DNA of 64,000 bases from Acarospora socialis (GCA_025617375.2 JAMYGW020000003.1:1240001-1304000), one strand, 5' to 3'. Numbered from the stretch's first letter, positions 12,001-25,038 are shown. Notes: generated by a model not told the origin, from the letters alone. Made by a program: numbers and translations.

Positions 12001-13092
12001 CAGAGGAAGAGGAAGACGTAGCTGGCTGGGATATGGGCGACGATATCAACGTTGAAGTCGACACTGACTTTGTTAATGTCGACAGCGCAGAAGCAGGTGC
12101 GGGGAGCAGCGAGGCCGAACAATGGGCTCGAAATTCAGCCATTGCCGCCGACCACGTGGCAGGCGGATCTTTCGACACTGCCATGCAGCTTCTCAACCGG
12201 CAAGTTGGCGCTGTAAGGTTTGAGCCGCTCAAGCCACGCTTCCTGGAAATATACCAAGCTTCAAAGACGTTTTTGCCTGCAAGCGCAGGGTTACCTCCTT
12301 TGGTAAATTACGTCCGGAGGACGATTGACGAGACAGACCCGCGGAAGGTCTTACCTATTATCCCACGGGATCTGGAAGTCATCGCTGCCAGTGATTTGCA
12401 GGACGGCTACGCAGCAATGCGTTCAAACAAGCTCGACGACGGCGTGAAGATCTTCAAGCGAATACTGCACTCATTACTGGTAAACGCGGTCTCATCGCAG
12501 CAGCAAGCCAGCGAAGCGCAAAGGATTATCGCTACTGCCACCGAATACACAATCGCCATGTCCCTCGAGCTTCAACGAAGATCAATCGGTACAGATACAG
12601 AGGCTAATCTGAAGAGAAGCCTCGAGCTTTCTGCGTACTTTACCATTCCAAAACTCGAAACTCCGCATCGGCAACTGGCCTTGATGGCTGCGATGAAGTT
12701 TGCATTCGGTCATAAGAACTTTTCATCAGCCTTGAGTTTCGCAAATCGCATGCTGGAAAACGAAGGGTCCGCTAGGCTACTTGATCAGGTAATGATCTCG
12801 ACGGACTTGATGTCTTGTAGAGATTGCTAACATAATACAGGCCCGGAAGACCAAAACAACATGTGAACGAAATCCGCAAGACGCTGTTGACATTGAGTTT
12901 GACCAATTCGCTGAATTCGATATCTGTGCGGCATCATACACTCCCATCTACTACGGTTCACCGAGCGTCGCTTGTCTCTTCGACGGCTCCAAGTACCACT
13001 CCAAGTACAAGGGCACGGTATGCAGGGTATGCGAAGTGGCAGAAATCGGGGCTCCGGGTAGTGGGTTGAGGTTATTCACTCCTGGAACATGA
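9082..13092 (+). CDS. COP1: Coatomer subunit alpha
   Basis: Alpha-COP, scaffold of the COPI coat for Golgi-to-ER retrograde transport. Eight exons (9082-9111, 9161-9210, 9268-9587, 9643-9978, 10028-10994, 11044-11639, 11692-12788, 12841-13092) keep frame across seven GT-AG introns of 49-57 nt and yield 1215 residues, the normal family length. Residues 1 to about 300 carry WD40 repeats ([49 protein letters not shown]) that bind KKxx cargo tails. A second propeller and alpha-solenoid follow ([20 protein letters not shown]), then an acidic linker and the conserved C-terminal domain ([13 protein letters not shown]). The 10-codon first exon and 50-nt second exon are chosen because they restore the invariant [16 protein letters not shown] start. 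Identification is secure. Confidence 0.97.
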
Positions 13093-13996
13093 GTACCAGT
13101 CATCTCTGAAAATATCGGTCTGCATTTGTTAGCGAGTTGAAAAGCCCTTCGAGCGAGGTCCACGCCAGGTACGTGTTTTCTTCCGTCTGTGGGTTCGAGA
13201 GCCGTGTTTTTCGAGTTACTCCTGCTGCATGTAAAGGTTCTAGAACTTGCTAGACATTTTCGGGCTTCAGCACCTCGGGCAGGACCAATGAAAGTTATCA
13301 AGACAACTCGTCGGCCGCAAGAATGAGTCCCATCTAAGGCCTTTCACGGCCCGGTTCTAATCTCATACCTAGTATCGGTCAACGATAATCATAAGGACCC
13401 GTGACAGCCTTCGATGATCCATTCCGTATCCCTCATGTATTCATGAAGAGATGGTAAAGACTAAAGTCTCCTTCAATTCTCCGATAGGGTTGTTGAAAGC
13501 GACATGTGCTACACATTGTTCCCTGTAGACTGTGTAATGCTGTTGAACAACTAAATATGACTGCGGGCGGAGGAATAATTCCAGATCCCAAGCGCTCTCA
13601 TATGAGCTGCGCACCAACTCTTCCCTCATGTATGAAAAATCGCCCTTTATGCGTTCGTCCTACGAACACGTCAGGAGGAGCATAATCACATCTAATACGC
13701 CACTGGCAACCCTGCACATTTGCACAGCCCACTCTTCCCAATACCCTACGTTGTACTCATCAATCACCAAACCTGACACAACACGCAACCAACATGCGAC
13801 GTAACGTTCTTCGCTGCACTAGAGCACCTTGACAATCAGTGAACTCAACCTTCTTCCTGTCCTCTTCCTCAACATTTCCCGAACCCGAAGTCCAATCCCC
13901 CTATTTCAGCTCAACACGCACGCAGCACACGAGCACCAAACCAACCCAACAATCCCCTACAAACCGCCACTGCACCAACCGCCCCCGCAAAAAGCA
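13093..13996. other. Intergenic, no supported gene
   Basis: COP1 3' region followed by the promoter and CA/CT-rich leader (about 13730-13990) of the small membrane protein gene. Open frames here are short or antisense to the COP1 terminal exon. Confidence 0.4.
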
Positions 13997-14452
13997 ATGA
14001 CCCTCCTCTCCAAGCTCCTCCCGCTCCTCCTCCTCGTCGTGCTCGCCTGCATCGGCACCTTCGTCGCCTACGCCATCTACAGCATCTGCACCGACGTCGC
14101 CAACACGACGCAGCGGAAGATGGAAGCGAAGAACGTGTCGTTTTCCAAGGACGGCATGAAGGTCGGCGTCAAGGAGGTGGGGAACGAGAATTATGTCGAT
14201 CGGACGCAGAGGTATGCATATGCGGTGTTTGCTTGCTTGACGTCTTTTTTTGGATATGTGCCTCGGGGCGGTCGGTGTGGGCGAGGGGGGAGGAGTGGAG
14301 TGATTTGGGGAGGTGAGGCTAATGTTTGTGGGCGGGTGCTGTACAGTTTGTTGGTCAAGGCGTGGAATTACTCGAGCTTGCCGGGGTATAAGGGTGGGTT
14401 CTGGAATAAAGAGGCGCAGGGGCCGCAAAGGGTGGAGGCGCGGAAGCCGTGA
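13997..14452 (+). CDS. Small single-pass membrane protein, conserved in fungi
   Basis: Exons 13997-14211 and 14347-14452 give 106 residues. The N-terminus is a membrane segment (LLPLLLLVVLACIGTFVAYA, residues about 8-27), followed by a charged amphipathic region (KNVSFSKDGMKVGVKEVGNE) and a conserved-looking end (VKAWNYSSLPGYKG, RVEARKP). The 135-nt intron has GT-AG ends, is 45 codons long and contains no stop, so the frame also reads straight through; splicing is preferred because the intron is G-rich and low-complexity and both flanks read as conserved protein. The frame stays open upstream to 13829, but the Met at 13997 directly precedes the membrane segment. Function not known; probably an ER or mitochondrial membrane microprotein. 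Confidence 0.7.
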   Translation: MTLLSKLLPLLLLVVLACIGTFVAYAIYSICTDVANTTQRKMEAKNVSFSKDGMKVGVKEVGNENYVDRTQRYAYAVFACLTSFFGYVPRGGRCGRGGRSGVIWGGEANVCGRVLYSLLVKAWNYSSLPGYKGGFWNKEAQGPQRVEARKP

Positions 14453-15132
14453 GTAGCAGTGAGCGGGACTGGCGAGGGTGGGCGTGCTGATGGGGCTTGC
14501 AGATATACGGGGTCTGGTGTTTCGCAGGGGTGAGATGATATATCGTCGTTTGTGTGGCTGGTCGTCCTCTTTGGAAAACTATGTGGCCGGAATACTCGAT
14601 ATGGGGGCGCGTCAAGGAGTGTGAGGAAGGACTGGGACTGGCGCGGGCATTTGTCACAGGCGATGAGGTCGGGAGGGCTGCTATCTAGGGGATACCACTC
14701 TGGCGTACTGTGAACTGGCAGGATATCGTGGTCTGGCAAGGCTCTGGATATTTGAAGGGAGATCAGGATGTCTTTTCGAGCATATTACGGTGCTCCGGAT
14801 AATTGATCAAGACGAATAGCGTCTGTGGTCAAAACTTCAAGGCACAAGACGCAATGAACAGTTGACTCTCAAAATGCATCAGCCAGCAGTGTCACTGCGG
14901 TACATTGTCCGTTGTACAGAGCCGATGGAGGCTATCTGACCGCGTGTCTGACATCTTACCATTGAGTTCACTTTTGCGGTAAGCTAGACGAAGAGTGACT
15001 GTCAAAGATTCAGACAAATATCAAGTGGTTGCGAAGAGTGGTTGTCCACCAGTCCCCAACGCCATCTAATGCCCTCCTACTCTTACATTTCTACAATGAC
15101 TCATCTCCCTCTCCCCACCACCCACCAACCCC
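14453..15132. other. Convergent intergenic region
   Basis: About 680 bp between the 3' ends of the small membrane protein gene and ERV1. It contains both 3' UTRs. Open frames on the minus strand at 14355-14739 are antisense to the small gene and low-complexity; not called. Confidence 0.4.
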
Positions 15133-15848
15133 CTAATCACATCTCCCATCCCGCCACCCTGTCCTCCACCTCTCCTCCCACCTCCCACAATCAAACCCTT
15201 CCTTCCCCAACTTCCGATTGACCTCATTATGCGCCTCGCACATCCACCTACCCAGCCCCTCTCTCCCCTCAACCTTCGGTTCGTTCCCCTTGACCGCCAT
15301 CCACTTCCCGAAATCCTCCGCGCACACCCAGCACGGATACAGTTTCGCGAACAGCGACAGGAACTGGCGCATCTCGGACTGCTGCGTCGGCGACGCGGTG
15401 GGCGGGTACGTGGCCGAGATGGTGTGCAGGAGCGTCCAGGTGCTGCGGCCGAGCTGCTCGACGTCGGGAGGGCAGTCGGGGGGAGGGGAGAGGGAGGAGG
15501 TGGAGGTTGAGGGCGGGGTGCTGGTGCTTGTTGTTGAAGTGCTGCTGGTGGAGGACGAAGGGGAGGGGGGGACGCGGGCTTTGGTTAGGGCGGAGAAGTC
15601 GGCGTAGGAGGTACAAGATCGGCATCTAGAGTACCGAGACCGGCTCAGCTTGGTGGGATTGCAAGTGCAAGGGAGGTACGGGAGGAGGGACTTGGTGCGT
15701 ACGGTTTGCCATCTTTGCCTAGCACGACGCCTTTGGGGAATTTCTTGGGCGGTGCGTCGCCGGTCACTCCATCGTCGCGCTGCTCGCTCTTATCCCCGCC
15801 TCTTATCTTCTCCGACTGTCGGATCTGCTCCGTGAAGAACTTCTCCAT
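15133..15848 (-). CDS. ERV1: FAD-linked sulfhydryl oxidase Erv1
   Basis: Mitochondrial intermembrane-space sulfhydryl oxidase that re-oxidises Mia40 in disulfide-relay import. Two exons, 15848-15703 and 15625-15133, flank a 77-nt GT-AG intron and give 212 residues. Hallmarks in order: shuttle CxxC (KPCRSCTSYADF), recreated exactly at the splice junction; a Ser/Thr/Pro-rich linker; LGRSTWTLLHTISATYPP; the active-site CxxC (YPCWVCAEDFGKWM); and the structural pair C-x16-C (MCEAHNEVN ... FDC). The ending (ERWRTGWRDGRCD) matches fungal Erv1. The start at MEKFFTEQIRQ is uncertain because the frame is open upstream to 15992. It is divergent from HEM4 across about 160 bp. Leucine codons run CTC in the first half and CTG/TTG later. 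Confidence 0.93.
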
Positions 15849-16006
15849 CTTTCGTAACGCATGGTCGCTGCTGTGACTTCGTCGAGAGGATATAAACCTT
15901 CGAGCTTGACTAATACGCTCGCGTCCCCCCCCGGAACTTCCCGCGCACCCATCCCCCACCAGTGGCATCGTGACAATATACCCCACCACCAATGCACCAT
16001 GCTACC
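15849..16006. promoter_or_regulatory. Shared promoter of ERV1 and HEM4
   Basis: A 158-bp gap separates the preferred starts of ERV1 (minus) and HEM4 (plus). Both frames also have in-frame upstream Met codons at position 15992, so the leaders or even the coding ends could overlap. No specific factor site was identified; the bidirectional promoter is inferred from geometry. Confidence 0.5.
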
Positions 16007-17188
16007 ATGAGCGCTTCCAACAGCGCTCTCTCCGCAACCCCTACAATCAAACCCGTCCCCGTCCTCCTCCTAAAAACCAAATCCACGCCCACCGACAACT
16101 ACGAAGCCTACTTCTCCCATTCCGGCAACTACGCGCCACAATTCGTGCCCGTCCTCGACCACACCTTCCACGCCGCGAACCTGCAGACGCTGCGCCGACT
16201 GCTGACGGACGGCAATGATGGCGCATACCTTCGCGACGGCGACACCCGGTACGGCGGGCTGATCTTCACGAGCCAGAGGGCGGTGGAGGCGTTTGACCGT
16301 GTGGTGAGAGAGGTGGGTGCGTGCGCCTCCGCCAGAACTTTGCTTGCCTCGAGCTTCGCCCGTCGCTTTGCTCCAGCCCCTTGCTTTGGTTTGGCGTAGA
16401 AGCAAGCACTCAGTCACTTACATGCATCCATTGAAGGAGCCGAGAACAAGAACCACCTATCGACCCTCTCCCTCCCGCTCTACGTCGTCGGCCCCGCCAC
16501 CTCCCGCGCCCTGACCGCCCTAACAGCCTCCCACCTCCCCTCCTGCACCGTCCTCGGCGCCGAAACCGGAAATGGTGAGAGTCTAGCGTCCTTCATCCTC
16601 CAGCATTACAACTCCCTCCCCCGCCCCGACATCGACTCCTCGGAACGGAAACCCGCCCTCCTCTTCCTAGTCGGCGAGCAGCGTCGCGACATCATCCCGC
16701 GCACGCTGTCGTCGGCGACGCTGCCGGCCGCGCAGAGGATCGCGGTCGAGGAGATGGTCGTGTATGAGAGCGGGTTGCTGCGTTCGTTCGAGACGGATTT
16801 GGCGGGCGTGCTAGGACGGATCGAGGACGCTGCGGAAGGGGAGGTGGAGGCGGAGGTAGGGTGGGTCGTGGTGTTTTCGCCGACGGGGTGTGGGGAGTTG
16901 TTGCGTGTTTTGGAAAAGTTAGGGAAGGACAAGGGGAAAGAGGGGGAGGGAGAGGGAGAGGGAAGGAAGAGGAGGAGGAGGATGTTCGTGGCTACGATTG
17001 GGCCGACGACGAGGGAATACTTGGTTCGGGAGTTTGGGTTCGAGCCGGACGTTTGTGCGGAGAGGCCGAGTCCGGAGGGGGTGGGGGACGGGATGAGGAG
17101 GTTTATGGAGGGGAGGGGGTTGGCTGTTGTTCGAGAGAGACTAGAGAGTTTCAGGGGATGTAGAAGGTTGGAAGGAGTGGGAGGTTGA
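16007..17188 (+). CDS. HEM4: Uroporphyrinogen-III synthase
   Basis: Cyclises hydroxymethylbilane to uroporphyrinogen III with inversion of ring D, the fourth step of cytosolic haem synthesis. Exons 16007-16316 and 16437-17188, separated by a 120-nt GT-AG intron (gtgcgt donor), give 353 residues; a Met at 15992 would add five. Domain signals: VPVLLLKTKSTPTDNYEAYF at the start, then GGLIFTSQRAVEAF, LPLYVVGPATSRAL, LLFLVGEQRRDIIPRTL, and VVVFSPTGCGELL with IGPTTREYLVREFG, the alternating two-domain HemD pattern. Around residues 300-315 an EGEGEGEG-RKRRRR insert is encoded by a purine repeat. Codons change from C-ending to G-ending near 16690. Confidence 0.92.
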
Positions 17189-17677
17189 TGGGAGTGTATG
17201 GGATGTGCGATTGATGTCTCCAGCTCTGGATCGCCGTCGGTAGAGAGGAAGTACACCTTTCGTACCCTATTACGGCACCAACGCACATGGGAATGCATTC
17301 AGCAGAGCAAAGCAAGCCAGTCTTCCACATCTGCAACAAGGATTGGAGTTCCAGACTGCAATATCCACACCCGCACACACACACCGCGCACAGTCAAGGC
17401 CGCTCTATTGCTCCACCCAGCTCGTGGCGGCGAAAAGGAAAGATGCACGCAGAGCTGTAACCGTCGTGTCGAGAAGCAGAGACAAAGTGAAAAGAAAAGC
17501 ATCTCAAGCACAATCGTCACGCTCGAAGGCCAGTATCCAGGTCATGTAACAGCCGAGATGATCTTCGCCCCGCCTATGATATGCATTGCTCAGTAGAGGG
17601 CAGAGACAAGTAGGATGTAAAGCCAGCAAGTTAGCACCTGATTGGGAAAATTCCGCAGCGAGATCGACGATGCTGAT
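17189..17677. other. Convergent intergenic region
   Basis: About 490 bp between the 3' ends of HEM4 and the MAP kinase gene; includes both 3' UTRs and a CA-rich run near 17365-17385. No gene supported. Confidence 0.4.
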
Positions 17678-19055
<1,378 letters not shown>

Positions 19056-20649
19056 ATTGTGGGTGGTCTTACGGTAGGGCTCGTATGACCAAGAAGTTTG
19101 GTTTTGCTCGTTGGAGTTTCTTTGCAATTGTATCGCTGCAAGTAAGAGAATCGATCTCGAAACGAGTGGCAGTTGTGGAGAGACGGAAAGGTTCCCACAG
19201 CAAGTGACAGAGTGGTCGCTATTTCTGTGATTGGTTTTGTCTATTGTGGTTTGCCGTCAGCTATTGTCATATCCATGTGAATGTCAACACAGAAAGATTG
19301 CAGCTCAAGTCCAATGCACGTGGCTTCCACCAGATGTCGGAAACGTGGGCTCGCATGCAGTCGTTCTGAACACCAATTGAGGATCCTGAGTCCGGGCGTC
19401 GAAATCGTGCATCACAGTATAGCAATGACTTGGAACGGTGTATTGTAAAGCATACCTCTTACTTTCGACTTCGAACCGAGACAACCTCTCCACTTTGGCG
19501 TGGTCTGCACCTCTGCGGCGTACCGTAACCAGAAATCCCCTCCTCAATCCGTACAACCCAATGTTCAGAAGTCGTAGGTTTTTTCGCTCTCGAAGGGTTG
19601 TCGATAATCAGAGCAACTTCGAACTTCAAAGGCGACAAGTGAGGTGGGTCGAGGCAGAGAGAGTTCTTTGTTCGTCGAGGCTGGAGGCTTGTGCCGAGTG
19701 AATCGATATCACGCAAGCCTTGTATGCAGCTAGCCGTGTAGCTAGGGGTCTGTACAAGTATCCTTCTTCGGACGAGCTGGACTGTGCGTCTTCCGAATTG
19801 CAATGAGGGGACTTCGGAGAGTGGCACTGCTGATTAGGCTCTCGAAATTAGCAAACGACGCAGAACGCAGGACGCATGCAGAGAATCTGAAGTGTCCAGT
19901 CCCTCCCCTTGGCTCCATTCACCAGTAGGTTTCGAGAAACATACCGACGTCTCTCTTGTTGCACACTCTTCAGCTTCGATGATGGGGCCAGCGATTTCGG
20001 GGGTCGGGGGGGACTGCTGATGCTGAGCACGGCGATCTAAGGCGTTTTCGAAGAAGACGTCAACAAAGCGGTTTCACGGTGCGCAGTAGATCACTTCGAG
20101 AGATGTGTCTAAATGGAGTGCGTCCTACACGTCCGAGTGCTCTCTATCTACCTCAGTACTAGGAAGAGTACATACCTTCGACCTTCTGGTAAGCTACTCG
20201 TAGTCTCCCGGGGTTCGTTTGTTGCAGTCCAGTGCTGTGCTCTTCCCTCACCACGCTAATAGAGTGGAAGATCCGGGAAAAGGGGGGGGACTATGTATTG
20301 TATTTAGGATGACTGGCTGCCCTCTAACCGCCCGACATCTCACTTGACTTCTATCATACCTCAATCCGCTTCAAGACACCCTTGATTTACAGAATGATCA
20401 TTGTCACACAAGTCATTTGGCTGAAGGGAGATATAATTCGCAATATCCCACCGTTAATATGACCCGACGTACCGGTCCCTGACATTAAGATACATCGGCC
20501 AGTAGATATTCATCGCTTCACAAAGACACTCTTAACCGACAGCCCCATTCTTTCATGCAGGCCGACGGATGCATGCGTGAGTGCGGCATGAACGTCTCTG
20601 CCTGAGAGTACGAGGTACCTTGCACTTTTGACCTACCGATCGGTATCCA
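19056..20649. other. Long upstream region of the MAP kinase gene
   Basis: About 1.6 kb without a convincing gene. It includes the MAP kinase promoter and probably a long 5' leader. Several short open frames occur on both strands, none with domain signals or splice continuity. A G run lies at about 20280-20290. Confidence 0.4.
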
Positions 20650-20980
20650 CAGGCAGCAAGTCCCAGCCATGTGGGCAGAAGGACATCTTTACTACCTATG
20701 CACACCATCCGAGTACATGTGCCTGAAGGGTACCTCATCAAAAGGCAGATTGATCTTGCCGAGAATCCATCCAATGCCGACGAGCCTTTCATCGTCAATG
20801 TGGCTCAGTCAACCCGACATGCTGTGATTAACGTCAGGGTATCCACCGCAATATCGTTCTCCATCCAGTCTATGGCATCGGGTACAACGTTTCAAGAGAC
20901 TGGCACCCATGCTCCATAGAATGGGGGCAACTTTAGCCCTTCCTTGATTTCTTGAAACACGTATTAGAGACAAACTGGTA
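20650..20980 (-). pseudogene. Decayed coding remnant, family unknown
   Basis: Read on the minus strand, two frames give protein-like text broken by stops and one frame change. From about 20975 down to 20785 one frame reads KEGLKLPPFYGAWVPVS, stop, then NVVPDAIDWMENDIAVDTLT and ITACRVD, stop. The frame one step over reads LSHIDDERLVGIGWILGKIN followed by LPFDEVPFRHMYSDGVHR and a stop, ending near 20690. The amino-acid make-up (aromatics, Asp/Glu, Gly) is that of a folded protein. I do not recognise the family. Chance open sequence is possible but unlikely at this length with this composition. Confidence 0.35.
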
Positions 20981-21162
20981 CCTGGAAGCAATCACAGGTT
21001 CCCTCTAAGCCTCCATGGTCGTCGATGCATCTACAATGATTGGAGGATATGCCTGTGCCTGAAGAGAAGCTCTACAACCGCCCAAGGGTGGAAAGCTATA
21101 CGACTGCCAACAGAGGTACGAACCAGATGACAGCCAAGAAAGAACGATACAGCTGTGCGAAC

Positions 21163-24100
21163 TCACTGCACGACCTAACGAACCATGTCAGTCTCTGTAG
21201 GGAGGAAGAGCCGACGAACCACTCACCTTTTCCCTCATCATCCCCATCCACTGCGTCAAGCTCATACTTTGATCAGCGCGGTCCTCGACCAGCATCGTCT
21301 GCGCCCATAGTCGGATGCCAGGCTCGCCATCTTCCCGGACCACGTACAGGTGCGGTACGACGATGCTACCAACACCCTTCGCCCTGTGATCCCTGCTCTT
21401 CTCGATCACTGCCCGGACCCGCTCGTTGAAATCGTTCTCCAAGGCCGGCAGAGTCTGTTTGCCCACTTTTACTTGACTCTTGTCCGGTAGCCCAAAGACG
21501 TCATTGATCAGTTGCGGCACGGCGTCTCGGCCGACCCACAGAAATTGTGTTTGGCCGTCATCAATCAAATACAAACCAAACGGCACAAGGCGTTCTGAGG
21601 ACAGGTTGACTGGAGGTGGTAACACAATCTCTCCAGTAGTCTCGTCCGGTAGGCCTCCATTGTCGGGCATGTCATGCAACGAGTAGAGCCTAGGGTAGAT
21701 GTACTGCATCATTAAAGGTAGAGGCAGAGTCGATAGTAGGCAGAGCGCAGCGGAGCGCATGTCGCTTGGTATTTGGGCGGATTTTCGCAGTCCAATCTGC
21801 AAGGATCAGTAGCTGGTCACACTGGACTTGATAGAATCCTTACATTTTTCATCAGACTCAAGAACAGGATCGGCAGTCCTCTAAGGTTTGCGGAAAACTG
21901 TAAGCCCCCGCCACCCATATTGCCCGCGAGCTCCTTTCGGTACGTCTGCAGTAATTCAACCAGCTTCGCTTGCAGAGCATCTCGGGCAGCTTCTAAACCA
22001 TTACCGAACACACGCTCGACCGCTTTGTGACTAAAGAATGTTGCGATTGCGGTCTGATCGGCTGAAGCATACACGTCGCCCAGGTGCTGAGTAGTGGGAA
22101 GGGCGAGGGTCATAACCCTAATCCTCCTCTCGCCATTGCATGTTGTATGCAACACAGCTGTCTGCATACAGACCATGTTCCTCGTCAGAGTCTCATCGAT
22201 TGCCACCTCGACAACATAACTTTGATCTCGAGGGAAAGCGGGAAAGGCGCATAGGTCTGAACTGCGGTTGAAGAAGTTGCCGTAGAAAGTGCTCATGCGA
22301 AGGCCCGTGGTAGCCCTTACACGCAGAACCGCTTCGAGGCCGATCTCTGCAGAGAGATAGTCGGAGAACTCGCGAGCAAACTTGATCGCATCCTCGCTCC
22401 TCGCAGCATTCCAGCCTGGATAGAAGTATGTTTGGCCTCCAGTGTATCTTGGTAGGTTGCTTAACGAAGCCACATCTTGGTATTGCGAAGAGAACAAGAA
22501 CATGTCAATAGAGACTTGGACTTTAGAACACTCAACAGCAAAGCTTTTGTAAAAGCTGTTGGCAGTCTGCAGAAGGCTACTTTCTTTGCTGGTCCCAAGA
22601 ATCTTCTTGTCCTCCCTCATCTCCAGCTTGCCGTGACCGAGGTTGGGTAAGGTTGCAGTGAGCACCGTCATCTTCCCTCCAAGCGGGGCAATGAGCTTAT
22701 GGCCAGCTCGAAGTGCAGATCCCATACATGAGCCTCCGTTTTGAGTGTTCTGGAACATCTCCTGCAGCTTGCTCAAGAAAGCTTCAATGTTCTCCCTACA
22801 TTCCGTGAGCGTAACCAGCAAGTCTCCTGGCGTCGGCAGGAAAGGTTCTTCGAGGTCGCTGACGACAAGCATGCTTGTTTCGCCGACTTCTGCCCCATCC
22901 CTTGGAATCGAGAAATAGTGCAGGCTCGAGTCTACGGCCATGAAGCCGAGTCGCGTCCTTCGGTCGGCATTCGGTATTCGGTCCAAGCTTTCCAAAATAC
23001 AACGTGCGCTCGTAGCTAGCAATCCACTTGTGACCGAAGCATAGCTGACATCGAAGAGGAACAAATAGACGAGAGGCTGTGGAGGTCTAACCATATATTC
23101 TTGCGGTGCGACGAACTCGACCACGGCGTGATTTAGCTCAGGTCGTTGCCATCTATCTGCACTCTTTTGCGTTGCTGCGTCCCAGTCGAAGGCTTGTGGG
23201 ACGTCATTCGTAAGGTTGCACATATTACACCGCCAGCGATGGCCGTGATCGAGAAACGTCGCGAAAGGATTGATGTAAGACCGACAACGCCGGCATCTTG
23301 AAATGACCTGGTCCGGGACTACTGGTACTGGATCTTCCACATCGTGGAGTGATGTATAGGGCTGGATTACGAGGGCAAATGGCAGTCGTGACTTTTTGAG
23401 CAGGGAATGAGTGGTCGGGACGGCGTTGAGTGTCGACCGGACGTACTTCGGCGAACAATTGGCATCCGGTGAAGGAGTAACGCTAGACTAACCACAGTCA
23501 GCCTTGATACCGAGTCTCGTAGGTTGGAACCAACTCACATTGGGTGGCAGGATTATTGGTGGAGGTGGTAGGTCCAGCTCGGAAACGTTGAAAGGTTGAT
23601 TAAGCAAGTCTGTAGGGTACAGCTGGTTGAGCTGTGTACGTTGCTGTGAATATCCTGATGGTGGGGGCTGGGTCGGTCCCCCCATGCCCATCTGACCCAT
23701 CTGCTGCGTTATCCCACCGACGCCGCCAAGCATCGAAGTGGCTCCATGCGCGGGATATCCTGAATCTGGAGGCTGATATCCGCCGGTCTCAGTATGTGGT
23801 TGCCCGTAATTTGGCGCACCCATTGGTACTGGGCCGCCTTGCCCGACTCCGTACGCTGGTTGCTCAAATCCGGGCTGCACCATCTGTGGAGAGTAACCTC
23901 CATAACCTGCGCCTGGTGCTGGTGGATATGCGGTCCCTCCTTGCTGGTGATTTCCTACCGCTGAATTCGCTCCAGCGCCAAAGTCGTAAGCCTGACCCGC
24001 ATAATGCCGTCGTGCCTTTTTCACACCGGTAGGTTGAGCGGCACCGCCAAATTGTGGTGGAGCGTTCGGTCCTTCATATCCTTGTCCCTGGTCGTGTTCG

Positions 24101-24180
24101 TACTGTTGAGGCTGTTGTTGACCATAGGGGTCGGGGCTCGTGTAGCCTTGACCTGGATATCCTCCCTGAGGTGCTGCCAT
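21163..24180 (-). CDS. SEC24: COPII coat cargo receptor subunit Sec24
   Basis: Sec24 pairs with Sec23 on the ER membrane and selects cargo for COPII vesicles. Exons in transcript order: 24180-23539, 23487-21844, 21796-21227, 21174-21163; introns of 51, 47 and 52 nt; 955 residues. Residues 1 to about 210 are the disordered Gln/Gly/Pro-rich region. The zinc finger follows ([13 protein letters not shown] ... RWRCNMC, Cys at about 279, 282, 301, 304), then the trunk (VYLFLFDVS), beta-sandwich, helical and gelsolin-like domains, with [18 protein letters not shown] and the end [10 protein letters not shown]. The last exon is 12 nt and encodes VVQ plus stop; without it the frame runs on into unconserved residues. 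The start [10 protein letters not shown] is preferred over an upstream in-frame Met at 24252. Confidence 0.95.
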
Positions 24181-25038
24181 GATTCCCCTACCGATACGCC
24201 GTAGCCGCTCTTTATCGCACGTTTCGGGTATCAAGACGTTGATGCAGGGCAAGTCTCAAGCGACGGTATGGCAGCACTGTTCTTTGAAATTATTAGCGGG
24301 CCGCAAGCTCTCTACGTCTGGGATAGCTGGTTCAGAATATCAGAGAAGTGGTTGCTGTTCTGTCTGGACATGAAACATACTGCACTTACAGAATAATTGC
24401 GTGGCCAAACAGCTAACTTGGAGTAGATTCGGATGATCAGGTGAACGTCTCTCTCAAAAAAGATCGTATCCTGTAAGGGCGAAATCTCAGAAGTCGGAAT
24501 CCAGGATAACTTAAGTAGAGTGGCCTTATGCGGCCAATGGGAGAAGCTCTCGTGATTATGTCATGCTTCCGCCGCTCAGTATTCCACCGACCAAGGTCTC
24601 TACGTTCAGCTTCCATTGCTTGAGCGCATACTATGGTACACATTGCATTTTTGAAACTAACAGTAGTTGTATAAGGTTTTATCGACAGGTTGATCATAGG
24701 TCTAACTACTATGTTTGTTGAGCCATCGGCCTTGGAATGAACAATTGCTTCGGTCAAAGTCGAATCAACAATTGTGTCAGGTTTAACTGTCTAAGACACC
24801 TTTACCCTCCATGAGAACAACCTTGAGGACATGGTACCCAATCACCAAAGTAGAACTCCGTATATTTCATGGTTGATAGAACGCCGGATCCTATAGCATG
24901 ATTCCAGTTACTCACAACTCATCCTTTCGTGTTGTGTTGTCCGGCCAGTGTGCGGACGGTTTTGACGGATATGGCTTTTCGTACCTTCATATTGCTTCAA
25001 CATTCAAATGTATCGCTTCCGATGCGATGGCGCTAAAC
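24181..25038. other. Intergenic, SEC24 promoter side, no gene seen
   Basis: About 860 bp between the start of SEC24 and the 3' end of the next minus-strand gene. A 106-codon open frame at 24437-24757 (minus) has no domain, no splice partner and irregular composition, so it is not called. Confidence 0.4.

Noticed and set aside
14355-14739. Minus-strand frames antisense to the small membrane protein gene
   Set aside because: Pro/Ser/Thr-rich shadows of a GC-rich coding strand; the sense strand gives a coherent spliced protein.
24437-24757. Minus-strand frame of 106 codons upstream of SEC24
   Set aside because: Irregular composition, no domain, lies in the SEC24 promoter side.
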